Notes: a model not told the origin generated them from the sequence alone. Counted from the first letter of the stretch, positions 30,142 through 38,474 are shown. The stretch is 64,000 bases of DNA from Ruegeria sp. PrR005 (GCF_010500245.1 NZ_JAAGOX010000057.1:124001-188000); one strand, 5' to 3'. A program made the numbers and translations.

Positions 30142-31122
30142 CTATCCTTGCGGGACGAAGTTCTGGGCAAAGAACCTGTACCAGTTCCCGCCCATGATCC
30201 CGGCCACTTCGTCCTTGTTCAGGCCGGTCGCGCGTAACCCGTTCTCGATATTTCCAAAATCGCGATTGTCCTGGAACCAGTGCGGCATCGGGGGAAAGCC
30301 CGGCGCGCTGGCGGAACCTTCGCCAAAGTCGATCTCCTTGGACCAGCGCCCGGTGCGCATCCATTCCACCACGCTGTCGGGCTGGTCCTGGCACAGGTCG
30401 GTGCCGATCCCCAGATGCTCGACGCCATACCGCTCGGCAGTGCGCGCGATCATCTCGCAGAAGCTTTCCAGCGTGCAGCCGGACTTGTCCTTCAGGTGAT
30501 GGGGATAGACCGAAAAGCCCAGCATGCCGCCGTTTTCGGTCACCGCCCGGATCACGTCGTCCTTCTTGTTTCGCAGGGCCGGGGCCCAATCATGCGGGTT
30601 GGCATGAGTGATGGCGATGGGACGCTCCGAGATCTCGGCGGCCTCGATGGTCGAGCGGTCGGCAGAGTGGCTCATATCCACCACCAGCCCCACCCGGTTC
30701 ATCTCTTTGATGACCTGACGGCCCATGCGGGTGATACCCGCATCCTCGGCCTCGTAGCAACCGGTCGCCAGCAGCGACTGGTTGTTATAGGTCAGCTGCA
30801 TGAAGCGCGCGCCCAGCGTGTGCAGGATCTCGACCAGCCCGATGTCGTCCTCGATCGGGCTGGGGTTCTGAAATCCGAAAAAGATCGCGGTGCGCCCGGT
30901 CTCGCGCGCGATGTCGATATCGCCGGCCCATTGCCCCTTCATGATCAGATCGGGGTATTGCTCGAACCAGCGGTTCCATTTCTCGAAATTCAGGACCGTC
31001 TCACGAAAGCTCTCGTGATAAGCGATGGTGACATGCACCGCATCGACATTGCCCGCGCGCAGCTGGCGAAAAATCTTTTCCGACCAGTTGGCATATTGCA
31101 GGCCGTCGATGCGATAGCTCAT
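30142..31122 (-). CDS. M19 renal-dipeptidase-like amidohydrolase, N-terminal metal site altered
   Basis: A 326-residue TIM-barrel protein of the peptidase M19 type without a signal peptide. Family landmarks are LGARFMQLTYNNQSLL near residue 107, VVDMSHSADRSTIEAAE near 150, PIAITHANPHDW near 173 and LGIGTDLCQDQ near 240. The strand 1 motif DGHxD, which supplies the first His and Asp zinc ligands in active dipeptidases, is replaced by DGLQYAN at residues 6-12. It may therefore bind one metal or act on another substrate. Similar dipeptidase-like genes occur near betaine catabolism genes in pseudomonads. The start overlaps the aldehyde dehydrogenase stop (ATGA). Confidence 0.85.
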   Translation of the reverse strand: MSYRIDGLQYANWSEKIFRQLRAGNVDAVHVTIAYHESFRETVLNFEKWNRWFEQYPDLIMKGQWAGDIDIARETGRTAIFFGFQNPSPIEDDIGLVEILHTLGARFMQLTYNNQSLLATGCYEAEDAGITRMGRQVIKEMNRVGLVVDMSHSADRSTIEAAEISERPIAITHANPHDWAPALRNKKDDVIRAVTENGGMLGFSVYPHHLKDKSGCTLESFCEMIARTAERYGVEHLGIGTDLCQDQPDSVVEWMRTGRWSKEIDFGEGSASAPGFPPMPHWFQDNRDFGNIENGLRATGLNKDEVAGIMGGNWYRFFAQNFVPQG

Positions 31123-32570
31123 TGTGGCGCCCCCGCGCTGATATACGCCGTCTTGACCGTGGTATAGAACTCGGCCGCCGCCTTGCCCTGTTCACGCGGC
31201 CCGTAAGAGCTGTCGCCGCGCCCCCCGAAAGGCACATGGTAATCAGTGCCCGCGGTCGGCAGGTTCACCGTCACCACCCCGGTACGCGCGTTACGCCGGA
31301 AATGGGTGGCGCGCGCCAGCGACTGGGTCACGATGCCCGAGGTCAGGCCGAAATTGGTGTCGTTCACCACGCTCAGCGCCTCGTCATAGCTGCCGACCTT
31401 GATCACGCTGGTCAGCGGCGCGAACATCTCTTCGCGGTTGATGCGCATGGTGTTAGTGGTGTTCAGGAACACGCCGGGCGACATGTAATACCCGTCCTGC
31501 GGCATCTCCAGCCGCTGCCCGCCGCAGGCAAGTTCGGCGCCCTCGGACTTGCCCAGATCGACATAGGCGAGATTCTCGGCCAGTTGCTGGGCGCTGACCA
31601 CCGGGCCCATCTGGGTGCCCTCGGCCAGCGCATGGCCCACCTTCATGGCCTGTGTGCCTGCCACCAGCTTCTCGACAAAGGCGTCGTGGATGGCGGCATG
31701 GACCACCAGCCGCGAGCTTGCGGTGCATTTCTGCCCGGTGCCGCCAAAGGCGCCACCCAGCGCCAGCGTCACCGCCAGATCCAGATCGGCATCATCCATC
31801 ACCGCCAGCGCGTTCTTGGACCCCATTTCCATCTGCACCTTGGTCAGGTTCTGGATCGCGGCCGAGGCGATGCCCTTGCCCACCGGCACCGAGCCGGTGA
31901 AGGAAATCGCGTTGACCAGCGGGCTTTCCACCAGCCGTTGACCAATGCTGCGTCCCGACCCCATGACCAGACTGAACAGGCCCTTGGGAATGTCCTGGCG
32001 CGCGATGATCTCGGTCAGCGCCACGGCGCTGGCCGGGGTGATATTGGCCGGTTTCCAAACCACCGCATTGCCATAGCAAAGCGCGGGCGCGATCTTCCAC
32101 GAGGCGGTGGCGGTGGGAAAGTTCCACGGGCTGATCACCGCAACGACGCCCACCGCCTCGCGGCGCACGTCGATCTCGACGCCCGGGCGCACGCTGTCGG
32201 CATTTTCGCCCAGTTGGCGCAGGCATTCGGCGGCGTAATAGGTAAAGAACTGACCGGCGCGATAGACCTCGCCCTTGCCCTCGGCAAGCGGTTTGCCCTC
32301 TTCGCGGCTGAGCAGCGTGCCCAACTCCTCGGCCCGGGCCATCAGTTCGGTGCCGATGGACATCAACACCGCCTGCTTGCGCTCCATCCCATAGGCCGCC
32401 CATTCCGCCTGTGCGCGCCGGGCCTGTTGCAGCGTCGCATCAAGCTGATCGGCGCTGGCCTGTGCGAACATGCCAACCAGATCGCTCAGGTCCGACGGGT
32501 TGCGGTTTTCGATTTCGGCTTCGCCCGCCAGCCATTCGCCCGCGATAAGATTGAGTTTTGTGTCCGACAT
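31119..32570 (-). CDS. Aldehyde dehydrogenase (semialdehyde type)
   Basis: A 483-residue NAD(P)-dependent aldehyde dehydrogenase, first gene of the operon. The catalytic Cys is in GGTGQKCTASSRLVVH near residue 285 and the Glu in MEMGSKNALAVMDDAD near residue 252; the cofactor strand ISPWNFPTATASWKIAP is near 140. It resembles alpha-ketoglutarate semialdehyde dehydrogenases, as used in hydroxyproline and sugar acid routes, so a C5 semialdehyde may be the substrate. ATG at 32570 is chosen because MSDTKLNLIAGEWLAG is the normal N-terminus. It is divergent from the LysR gene with two palindromes in the gap. Confidence 0.92.
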   Translation of the reverse strand: MSDTKLNLIAGEWLAGEAEIENRNPSDLSDLVGMFAQASADQLDATLQQARRAQAEWAAYGMERKQAVLMSIGTELMARAEELGTLLSREEGKPLAEGKGEVYRAGQFFTYYAAECLRQLGENADSVRPGVEIDVRREAVGVVAVISPWNFPTATASWKIAPALCYGNAVVWKPANITPASAVALTEIIARQDIPKGLFSLVMGSGRSIGQRLVESPLVNAISFTGSVPVGKGIASAAIQNLTKVQMEMGSKNALAVMDDADLDLAVTLALGGAFGGTGQKCTASSRLVVHAAIHDAFVEKLVAGTQAMKVGHALAEGTQMGPVVSAQQLAENLAYVDLGKSEGAELACGGQRLEMPQDGYYMSPGVFLNTTNTMRINREEMFAPLTSVIKVGSYDEALSVVNDTNFGLTSGIVTQSLARATHFRRNARTGVVTVNLPTAGTDYHVPFGGRGDSSYGPREQGKAAAEFYTTVKTAYISAGAPQ

Positions 32571-32637
32571 GCCTCTGGCCCAGTTCCTCGAATGAATTGG
32601 GGCATGGTGGACTTTGGTCATGACATCGGTCAAACTT

Positions 32638-32671
32638 AAATTTCTTAAAGAAATTTCAGGATTTCTGAAAT
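32638..32671. promoter_or_regulatory. Two overlapping palindromes, likely LysR operator
   Basis: The 102-nt gap between the aldehyde dehydrogenase and LysR genes holds a perfect 9-bp inverted repeat, AAATTTCTT-A-AAGAAATTT (32638-32656), overlapped by ATTTCAG-GATTT-CTGAAAT (32653-32671), which ends just before the LysR start codon. LysR-type regulators bind such imperfect palindromes upstream of their targets. The second palindrome covers the LysR translation start region, which suggests autoregulation. Confidence 0.7.
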
Positions 32672-32672
32672 C

Positions 32673-33545
32673 ATGATCAAGATCGAGATGCTACGCTGTT
32701 TCAGCACGGTCGCGCAGACCGGCAACCTGGCCGATGCCGCGATGCGCATGGGTCGGACCCAGTCCGCCCTGTCGATGACCCTGAAACAGTTTGAGGAACA
32801 TCTGGGCCAGCGCCTGTTCGAGAGCGAGCGCAAGAACCGCCTGACCCCGCTGGGGCAAGAAGTGTTCCGCTTTGCCCAACAGCAGTTGCGCCAATTCGAT
32901 GACACCGTGCAGGCGATCGAGGCGGCGGCGCGGGCGCCACAGGGGCTGCTGCGGGTGGCCTCGATCCCTTCGGCCTCGGGCCTGGCGCTGCCAGCCGCGA
33001 TCGAGACGATGATGCAACGCCATCCCGCGCTCGAGTTGGAGCTGCGCGACATGGACAGCGGCCGGGTGGTTGACGCGATGCTGCAAGGGCAAGCCGATCT
33101 GGGCATTGTCTCCGGTCGGCCGGTTCTGAACGGGGTCGCAAGCGAGATCCTGTTCGAGGATGCCTTTGGCCTGCTCTGCGCACCCGGTCACCCGCTGGCG
33201 CAACAGCCGCAGCCGCCCGATATCGAAGCTATCCTTACCTCGGGCTTCATCCGCAACAACCTGTGCGCATTGATCGAGGCGCCCGAGATAAGCGCCGCCC
33301 TGCCCCGCGCCCGGATCACCGTGCACAACACCCATTCGTTGCTGGCGATGGTGCGCACGGGGAAATGGGTGACGATCCTGCCGCGCTCGGTCGCGCAGGT
33401 GCAGCCGAAAGAGCTGGCGTTCCGCCCCATCGCCGGGCTGGAGGAGCAGCGCAGCGTGTCACTCTTGATCCACACCCGGACCCAGTTTCCGCAGCTGGTC
33501 GAGGAATTCGCCGAAATCCTGCGCCACAGCCCCTGGACAGGCTGA
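32673..33545 (+). CDS. LysR family transcriptional regulator
   Basis: A 290-residue LysR-type regulator. The winged helix is at residues 1-60 (TVAQTGNLADAAMRMGRTQSALSMTLKQFEEHLGQRLF), and residues 90-285 form the periplasmic-binding-protein-like effector domain. It is divergent from the catabolic operon and 102 nt from it, so it should be the local activator or repressor, sensing the substrate or an intermediate. The spacing between its ribosome binding site (CAGGA) and ATG is long at 11 nt, so expression may be low. It converges with the DUF1489 gene, stops 3 nt apart. Confidence 0.93.
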   Translation: MIKIEMLRCFSTVAQTGNLADAAMRMGRTQSALSMTLKQFEEHLGQRLFESERKNRLTPLGQEVFRFAQQQLRQFDDTVQAIEAAARAPQGLLRVASIPSASGLALPAAIETMMQRHPALELELRDMDSGRVVDAMLQGQADLGIVSGRPVLNGVASEILFEDAFGLLCAPGHPLAQQPQPPDIEAILTSGFIRNNLCALIEAPEISAALPRARITVHNTHSLLAMVRTGKWVTILPRSVAQVQPKELAFRPIAGLEEQRSVSLLIHTRTQFPQLVEEFAEILRHSPWTG

Positions 33546-33548
33546 GGC

Positions 33549-33980
33549 TCAGATCACCCCGATCTCGGCCAAGGCCCGGTTCAGATCCTCGGGCAACGCA
33601 TCGTCCTGCGCGCGCCCCTTGGGCAGATCGGGCGGCGTGTCTGCGGGGTTCAGATAGCGCCAGCCCTGAAACGGGCGTTTCTGGGTGCTGTGGGTGCGGT
33701 GCATTTCGGGGTCGAGCACCAGCGCACAATGTCGGGTGCCATCCTGTCCGGTGACCTCGTCCATCCGTAACACCCGCTGGCGGCACTGGATCAACCCCTT
33801 GATCACCCAATAGATCGACCCGCCCGCCAGGATCTCGGCCTCGCGTTTCGGCCACATGCGGGTGACATGGCGCGGCAACCCGTCCGGCGTCTGAGCCCGC
33901 CGCGTCGCCTGCCATTCGGCCAGGCTGTCGACGCTTTCCGAACCGACGCTGAGCTTGATCAAGTTGACGTAGTTATCCAC
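33549..33980 (-). CDS. DUF1489 family protein
   Basis: A small cytosolic protein of about 143 residues that matches the DUF1489 type of alphaproteobacteria (VNLIKLSVGSESVDSL at the N-terminus, GGSIYWVIKGLIQCRQ near the middle, LDPEMHRTHSTQKRPFQGWRYL later). Function unknown. GTG at 33980 fits the usual family N-terminus; another GTG at 34028 with GGAG upstream is in frame and would add 16 residues. Which is used is open. A DnaA-box-like site overlaps the 33980 start. It is divergent from nrdJ. Confidence 0.8.
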   Translation of the reverse strand: MDNYVNLIKLSVGSESVDSLAEWQATRRAQTPDGLPRHVTRMWPKREAEILAGGSIYWVIKGLIQCRQRVLRMDEVTGQDGTRHCALVLDPEMHRTHSTQKRPFQGWRYLNPADTPPDLPKGRAQDDALPEDLNRALAEIGVI

Positions 33981-33992
33981 AGCTTTCCCACA
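33973..33992 (+). promoter_or_regulatory. DnaA box pair upstream of nrdJ
   Basis: TTATCCACA at 33973-33981 is a perfect DnaA box. A second near-match, TTTCCCACA (two mismatches), follows at 33984-33992. They lie about 120 nt before the nrdJ start and at the 5' end of the divergent DUF1489 gene. DnaA control of ribonucleotide reductase genes is known for E. coli nrdAB; for this gene it is only suggested. Confidence 0.45.
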
Positions 33993-34110
33993 GAGTCGTC
34001 CCAAGGCCACCTTGATATTGTAGCTCACCCCGCTCCGGCATCAAGCTGTTGTGGCGCACCTCACATTTGGTTTAAGCTGGATACCTCTTCCAGCACGAGG
34101 GAATCATCCG

Positions 34111-36603
34111 ATGAGCCGTTTCGCCGCCCCCATCGCCGAGCAGATTTGGGACATGAAATACCGTTTCAAACAGGCGGACGGCACCCCGATCGACCAGACG
34201 GTCGAGGACAGCTGGCGCCGGATCGCCCGCGCTCTGGCGCAGGTCGAGAAGGATCCCCGGCACTGGGAACAGGAATTCTATACCGCGCTGGAGGATTTCA
34301 AATATCTCCCCGCCGGGCGCATCACCGCCGGAGCGGGCACCGCGCGTCGGGTGACGCTGTTCAACTGCTTTGTCATGGGCACGATCCCCGACAGCATGGG
34401 CGGCATCTTCGAGATGCTGAAAGAGGCGGCGCTGACCATGCAGCAGGGCGGTGGCATCGGATACGACTTCTCGACCATCCGCCCGCGCGGCGCCGATGTC
34501 AAAGGCGTGGCCGCCGATGCCTCGGGGCCGCTTAGCTTCATGGATGTCTGGGATGCCATGTGCCGCACCATCATGTCCGCCGGTTCCCGCCGCGGCGCGA
34601 TGATGGCGACCATGCGCTGCGACCATCCCGATATCGAACAGTTCATCGCCGCCAAATCCGACCCCGCCCGCCTGCGCATGTTCAACATGTCGGTGCTGGT
34701 CACCGATGCCTTCATGGAGGCGGTCAAGGCCGATGGCTCGTGGGAGCTGCAATTCGACGGCAAGATCTATCACACGGTCGAGGCGCGCGCCCTGTGGAAC
34801 AAGATCATGCAGGCCACCTATGATTATGCCGAACCGGGCGTGATCTTCATCGACCGCATCAACGCGGCCAACAACCTGAACTATGTCGAGACCATCGCCG
34901 CCACCAACCCCTGTGGTGAACAGCCCCTGCCCCCCTATGGCGCCTGCCTGTTGGGTTCGATCAACCTGGCGCGGCTGGTCAAGGCCCCGTTCGAGGCCGA
35001 GGCAGCGCTGGACCCCGAGGCGCTGCAAGAGCTGGTCGCCACCGCCGTACGGATGATGGACAACGTGGTCGATGCCTCGAAATTCCCGCTGCCCGAACAG
35101 GCCGCCGAAGCGCAGAACAAGCGCCGGATCGGTTTGGGCGTGACCGGACTGGCCGATGCGCTCTTGATGCTGGGCCTGCGCTATGGCAGCGACGAGGCGG
35201 CCAAGCAGACCGAGGACTGGCTGCACGCCATCGCCCGCGCCGCCTATCTCGCCTCCGTCGAGCTGGCCAAGGAAAAAGGCGCCTTCCCCCTGTTTGACGC
35301 CGAGAAATACCTGGCCTCGGGCACCATGCGAGCCATGGACGAGGATGTGCGCGCTGCGATCCGCACCCATGGCATCCGCAACGCGCTTCTGACCTCGATC
35401 GCGCCCACCGGAACAATCTCGCTTTATGCCGGCAACGTGTCGTCGGGGATCGAACCGGTCTTTGCCTATGCCTATACCCGCAAGGTGCTGCAAAAGGACG
35501 GCAGCCGGACCGAGGAAGAGGTGGTCGATTACGCCGTGCAGATGTGGCGCGACAAGTTCGGCGACACACCCCTGCCCGACTATTTCGTCAACGCCCAGAC
35601 GCTGGCGCCCGCCGATCACGTGCGGATGCAGGCGGCGGCGCAGAAATGGATCGACAGCTCGATCTCCAAAACCATCAACTGCCCCGAGGACATCTCGTTC
35701 GACGATTTCAAGGATGTCTACATGCAGGCCTGGGATCTGGGCTGCAAGGGCTGCACCACCTATCGGCCCAACGATGTGACGGGGAGTGTGTTGAGTGTGG
35801 CTGAGAACTCCGAAAAGTACTCCAGTTTTGGAGTTGCCCTGAAAAACCGCATGGAAGCCAGCGGCAAGAAGATCTCAGAGGTTTCAAAGTTGTCAGGCGT
35901 TTCGCGCGACGTTCTAAACAAGTTGCTTGGGAGAGAGAGTTCTTCGACAAGCGCTGAAAATGCTGTCGCGATAGCGAAAGTGTTTGGTCTAGGCGTAGAC
36001 GAATTCTTGCTGAAGAAAGCCGCCCCCACCGTCGTTGCCAAATCCGATGCCGAACCGATGACACCCCATGGCGACGTCATCTATATGTCCGAGCCGCTGG
36101 ACCGGCCCGAACATCTCGAAGGCAACACCTACAAGATCAAGTGGCCCGACAGCGAGCATGCGCTCTACATCACCATCAACGACATCATCATCAACGGCCA
36201 CCGCCGCCCGTTCGAGGTGTTCATAAATTCCAAGAACATGGAGCATTTCGCCTGGACCGTGGCACTGACCCGGATGATTTCGGCGGTGTTCCGGCGCGGC
36301 GGCGATATCAGCTTTGTTGTCGAAGAGCTGAAGGCCGTCTTCGACCCGCGCGGCGGTGCCTGGGTCAAGGGCAAATACATCCCCTCGATCCTGGCGGCCA
36401 TCGGAGGGGTGATCGAACAGCACCTGATCGCCATCGGCTTTCTCGAAGGCGAGGGCATGGGCCTGAAATCGGACCCGCAGGCGCAGGTCGTGAACGGCGA
36501 TGCTCCGCGTGGCAAGGCCTGCCCCAGCTGCGGCCAGTTCGACATGCAGATGGTCGAAGGCTGCATGACCTGCCGCAGCTGCGGCCATTCCAAGTGCGGC
36601 TAG
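34111..36603 (+). CDS. nrdJ: Adenosylcobalamin-dependent (class II) ribonucleotide reductase with inserted XRE domain
   Basis: NrdJ reduces ribonucleotides to deoxyribonucleotides using a cobalamin-derived radical. The 830-residue protein has the first redox Cys in FNCFVMGTIPDSMGG near residue 90, active-site NPCGEQPLPPYGACLLGSIN near residue 268, and a C-terminal tail with CPSCG and CMTCRSCGHSKCG. No ATP-cone is visible at the N-terminus. Between the catalytic part and the C-terminal domain, residues 573-634 form an XRE-type helix-turn-helix (ISEVSKLSGVSRDVLNKLL) where relatives have a short linker. The coding DNA for it is about 49% G+C by hand count over 35781-36020, against about 58-60% in adjacent blocks. 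ATG at 34111 follows GAGGGA; an in-frame codon 60 nt upstream looks non-coding. Confidence 0.93.
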   Translation: MSRFAAPIAEQIWDMKYRFKQADGTPIDQTVEDSWRRIARALAQVEKDPRHWEQEFYTALEDFKYLPAGRITAGAGTARRVTLFNCFVMGTIPDSMGGIFEMLKEAALTMQQGGGIGYDFSTIRPRGADVKGVAADASGPLSFMDVWDAMCRTIMSAGSRRGAMMATMRCDHPDIEQFIAAKSDPARLRMFNMSVLVTDAFMEAVKADGSWELQFDGKIYHTVEARALWNKIMQATYDYAEPGVIFIDRINAANNLNYVETIAATNPCGEQPLPPYGACLLGSINLARLVKAPFEAEAALDPEALQELVATAVRMMDNVVDASKFPLPEQAAEAQNKRRIGLGVTGLADALLMLGLRYGSDEAAKQTEDWLHAIARAAYLASVELAKEKGAFPLFDAEKYLASGTMRAMDEDVRAAIRTHGIRNALLTSIAPTGTISLYAGNVSSGIEPVFAYAYTRKVLQKDGSRTEEEVVDYAVQMWRDKFGDTPLPDYFVNAQTLAPADHVRMQAAAQKWIDSSISKTINCPEDISFDDFKDVYMQAWDLGCKGCTTYRPNDVTGSVLSVAENSEKYSSFGVALKNRMEASGKKISEVSKLSGVSRDVLNKLLGRESSSTSAENAVAIAKVFGLGVDEFLLKKAAPTVVAKSDAEPMTPHGDVIYMSEPLDRPEHLEGNTYKIKWPDSEHALYITINDIIINGHRRPFEVFINSKNMEHFAWTVALTRMISAVFRRGGDISFVVEELKAVFDPRGGAWVKGKYIPSILAAIGGVIEQHLIAIGFLEGEGMGLKSDPQAQVVNGDAPRGKACPSCGQFDMQMVEGCMTCRSCGHSKCG

Positions 36604-36619
36604 GATGTCATCCGGCATG

Positions 36620-36696
36620 CCGGAGTATTTGTGACCAGAAAGAAGCCTGATCGCGCGCGCTTCTTTCTGGTTGAATACGCTCCGGGGCAGCGCCCC
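36620..36696. repeat. Large palindromic element/terminator between nrdJ and hisG
   Basis: An outer stem CCGGAGTATT ... AATACGCTCCGG encloses a perfect 12-bp stem (ACCAGAAAGAAG at 36634-36645 and CTTCTTTCTGGT at 36660-36671, 14-nt loop). It is followed by the small hairpin GGGGC-AGC-GCCCC (36684-36696) that ends at the hisG stop codon. As the two genes converge, it probably works as a two-way terminator. The part AATAC-(GC)-TCCGG plus the G/C hairpin is shared with the elements inside xdhA and xdhB. Confidence 0.75.
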
Positions 36697-37389
36697 CTAT
36701 TGCGACAAACGCTGCAAAAACTGATCCAGAGCGCTCTTTTCAACCGCATCCATCGGCGCCACCCGGCTGCGCCAGAGCGTCGCCTGACTGCGCAGGATCA
36801 GCCCGTCACTGAGAATCTTCAAATGATTGGCGCGCAGGGTCTCGCCGGTCGAGGTGATATCGGCAATCGCCTCGGCGGTCTCGTTCTTGACCGTGCCCTC
36901 GGTCGCGCCCTGGCTGTCGACCAGCGTATAATCGGCCACCCCCGCGCCGGTCAGGAATTCGCGCACCAGCCGGTGATACTTGGTGGCGATGCGCAGGCGG
37001 TGCCCATGCCGCGCCCGGAACCCCGCGGCCGCCGCGTCGAGATCATCGAGCGTGTCCACATCCGCCCAGCAGGCGGGTACCGCGATGATCAGGTCGGCCT
37101 GGCCAAACCCCAGCGGCGCCACCTCCTCCAGTTGCTGATCCCAGAGCGGCAGTTTCTCATGCACCAGATCGGTGCCGGTAACGCCCAGATGGATGCGCCC
37201 CGCCGCCAGTTCACGTGGGATTTCCCCCGCCGAGAGCAGCACCAGCGACACGCCCTCGATCCCATCGACGCGACCGGCATATTCGCGGTCCGACCCGGTG
37301 CGGCTGAGCGTGATGCCGCGCTTGTCGAACCAGGCAAAGGTCTTTTCCATCAGCCGCCCCTTGGACGGCACCCCAAGCTTCAGGCTCAT
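36697..37389 (-). CDS. hisG: ATP phosphoribosyltransferase, short form
   Basis: HisG catalyses the first step of histidine synthesis, joining ATP and PRPP. At 230 residues it is the short form that lacks the C-terminal allosteric domain and needs HisZ as partner. Motifs are LGVPSKGRLMEKTF at the start, DLVHEKLPLWDQQLEEVAPLGFGQADL near residue 80 and the PRPP-binding region LVDSQGATEGTVKNE near residue 155. It overlaps the hisZ stop (ATGA), the last gene of the hisS-hisZ-hisG operon. Its stop is set within the small hairpin of the palindromic element. Confidence 0.96.
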   Translation of the reverse strand: MSLKLGVPSKGRLMEKTFAWFDKRGITLSRTGSDREYAGRVDGIEGVSLVLLSAGEIPRELAAGRIHLGVTGTDLVHEKLPLWDQQLEEVAPLGFGQADLIIAVPACWADVDTLDDLDAAAAGFRARHGHRLRIATKYHRLVREFLTGAGVADYTLVDSQGATEGTVKNETAEAIADITSTGETLRANHLKILSDGLILRSQATLWRSRVAPMDAVEKSALDQFLQRLSQ

Positions 37390-38474
37390 GTCTCGGCCTC
37401 CGCAAGCAGCAGCATCAGGCCCGGGCGCAGCACGCCGCCCACGGCGGGGATCTCGGCGCCGTTGCCCAGCCGACGGGTCAGCGCGTCATAGCGCCCACCG
37501 GTCGCGATGGGCGGCAGGTCGGGCCGCCGCTCGGCATAGAAACCAAAGACGAAGCCGTCGTAATATTCCATCGAGGTGCGCCCATAGGAGGCCTCGAAAT
37601 CGAGCCGGTCCACGTCGATCCCGCGCGCCCGCAGGGCGGCGATGCGCGCCTCCAGCCGGTCGAGCGCCGGGGTGATCTGCGGCAGGTCCACCGCGATATC
37701 GCGCAGATGCTCCAGCGCATAGGGCATCGTCTCGCGCACCGATAACAGCGCGTCGAGCCCGGCCATTTCATTGTCCGAAATGGGTGCGGCGGCGGCATCC
37801 GCACGCAGCACGGCGATCCGCGCCTCGACATCGGCGCGGTCGCGCTTGCCGATCTCGGGGGCGCCGCCGGCCAGCGGATCAGCGGCCTTGAGCAGCGCGG
37901 CACGCGCGGGTGGCACCGGCGCGCGACCAGCGTAGCGGTCGAGCAGCGCCCGAAACCGGCGCGGGCGCCAGATATGACGCATCAACGCCGCCTTGCGAGG
38001 TTCGGTGGTCTTCAGCCCGGCCACGGCGGCCATCAGGATACCAATATCGCCGGTGGCCGCGCGCAGCGCCAGACCGTCGAGCGCCTGGGCGATCAGGGCG
38101 AACACCTCGGCATCGGCGGCGGCGGGGTTGGTGCGGTCGAATACCTCGTATCCCACCTGAATGTACTCATTGGCGCGGTCGGGGTCGTGTTCCTGCCGCC
38201 GGAACACCTCACCCGCATAGGTGTAACGGGCGGGTTCGGCGCCGTGTTCCATGTGCTTTTGTACAACTGGTACAGTGAAGTCCGGGCGCAGCATCTGCTC
38301 GCCCCTCAGCGCGTCCGAGGTGATATAGGCGCGGGCACGGATATCCTCGCCATAAAGGTCGAGCAGGGTTTCGGCCGGTTGCAGGATCGGCGTTTCCACC
38401 GTCTGCGCGCCTGCCGCCTCGAACCGAGCGCGCAGCTGCGCGGCCTGCTCCAGAATACGGGCGCGGGTGATCAT
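37386..38474 (-). CDS. hisZ: ATP phosphoribosyltransferase regulatory subunit
   Basis: HisZ is a histidyl-tRNA synthetase paralogue without aminoacylation activity that forms a hetero-octamer with short HisG and senses histidine. The 362-residue protein shows class II synthetase-like motif 2 ([16 protein letters not shown] near residue 83) and [17 protein letters not shown] near residue 300. It lacks the anticodon-binding domain of HisS. ATG at 38474 is chosen because it overlaps the hisS stop (ATGA); a longer in-frame extension is inside hisS. Order hisS-hisZ-hisG puts synthetase, regulator and catalyst in one transcript. Confidence 0.93.
   Translation of the reverse strand: MITRARILEQAAQLRARFEAAGAQTVETPILQPAETLLDLYGEDIRARAYITSDALRGEQMLRPDFTVPVVQKHMEHGAEPARYTYAGEVFRRQEHDPDRANEYIQVGYEVFDRTNPAAADAEVFALIAQALDGLALRAATGDIGILMAAVAGLKTTEPRKAALMRHIWRPRRFRALLDRYAGRAPVPPARAALLKAADPLAGGAPEIGKRDRADVEARIAVLRADAAAAPISDNEMAGLDALLSVRETMPYALEHLRDIAVDLPQITPALDRLEARIAALRARGIDVDRLDFEASYGRTSMEYYDGFVFGFYAERRPDLPPIATGGRYDALTRRLGNGAEIPAVGGVLRPGLMLLLAEAET

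Noticed and set aside
33981-34110. Cobalamin riboswitch before nrdJ
   Set aside because: The gap is only about 130 nt and has no B12-box-like sequence that I can see; NrdJ uses B12 but this is not enough for a riboswitch call.
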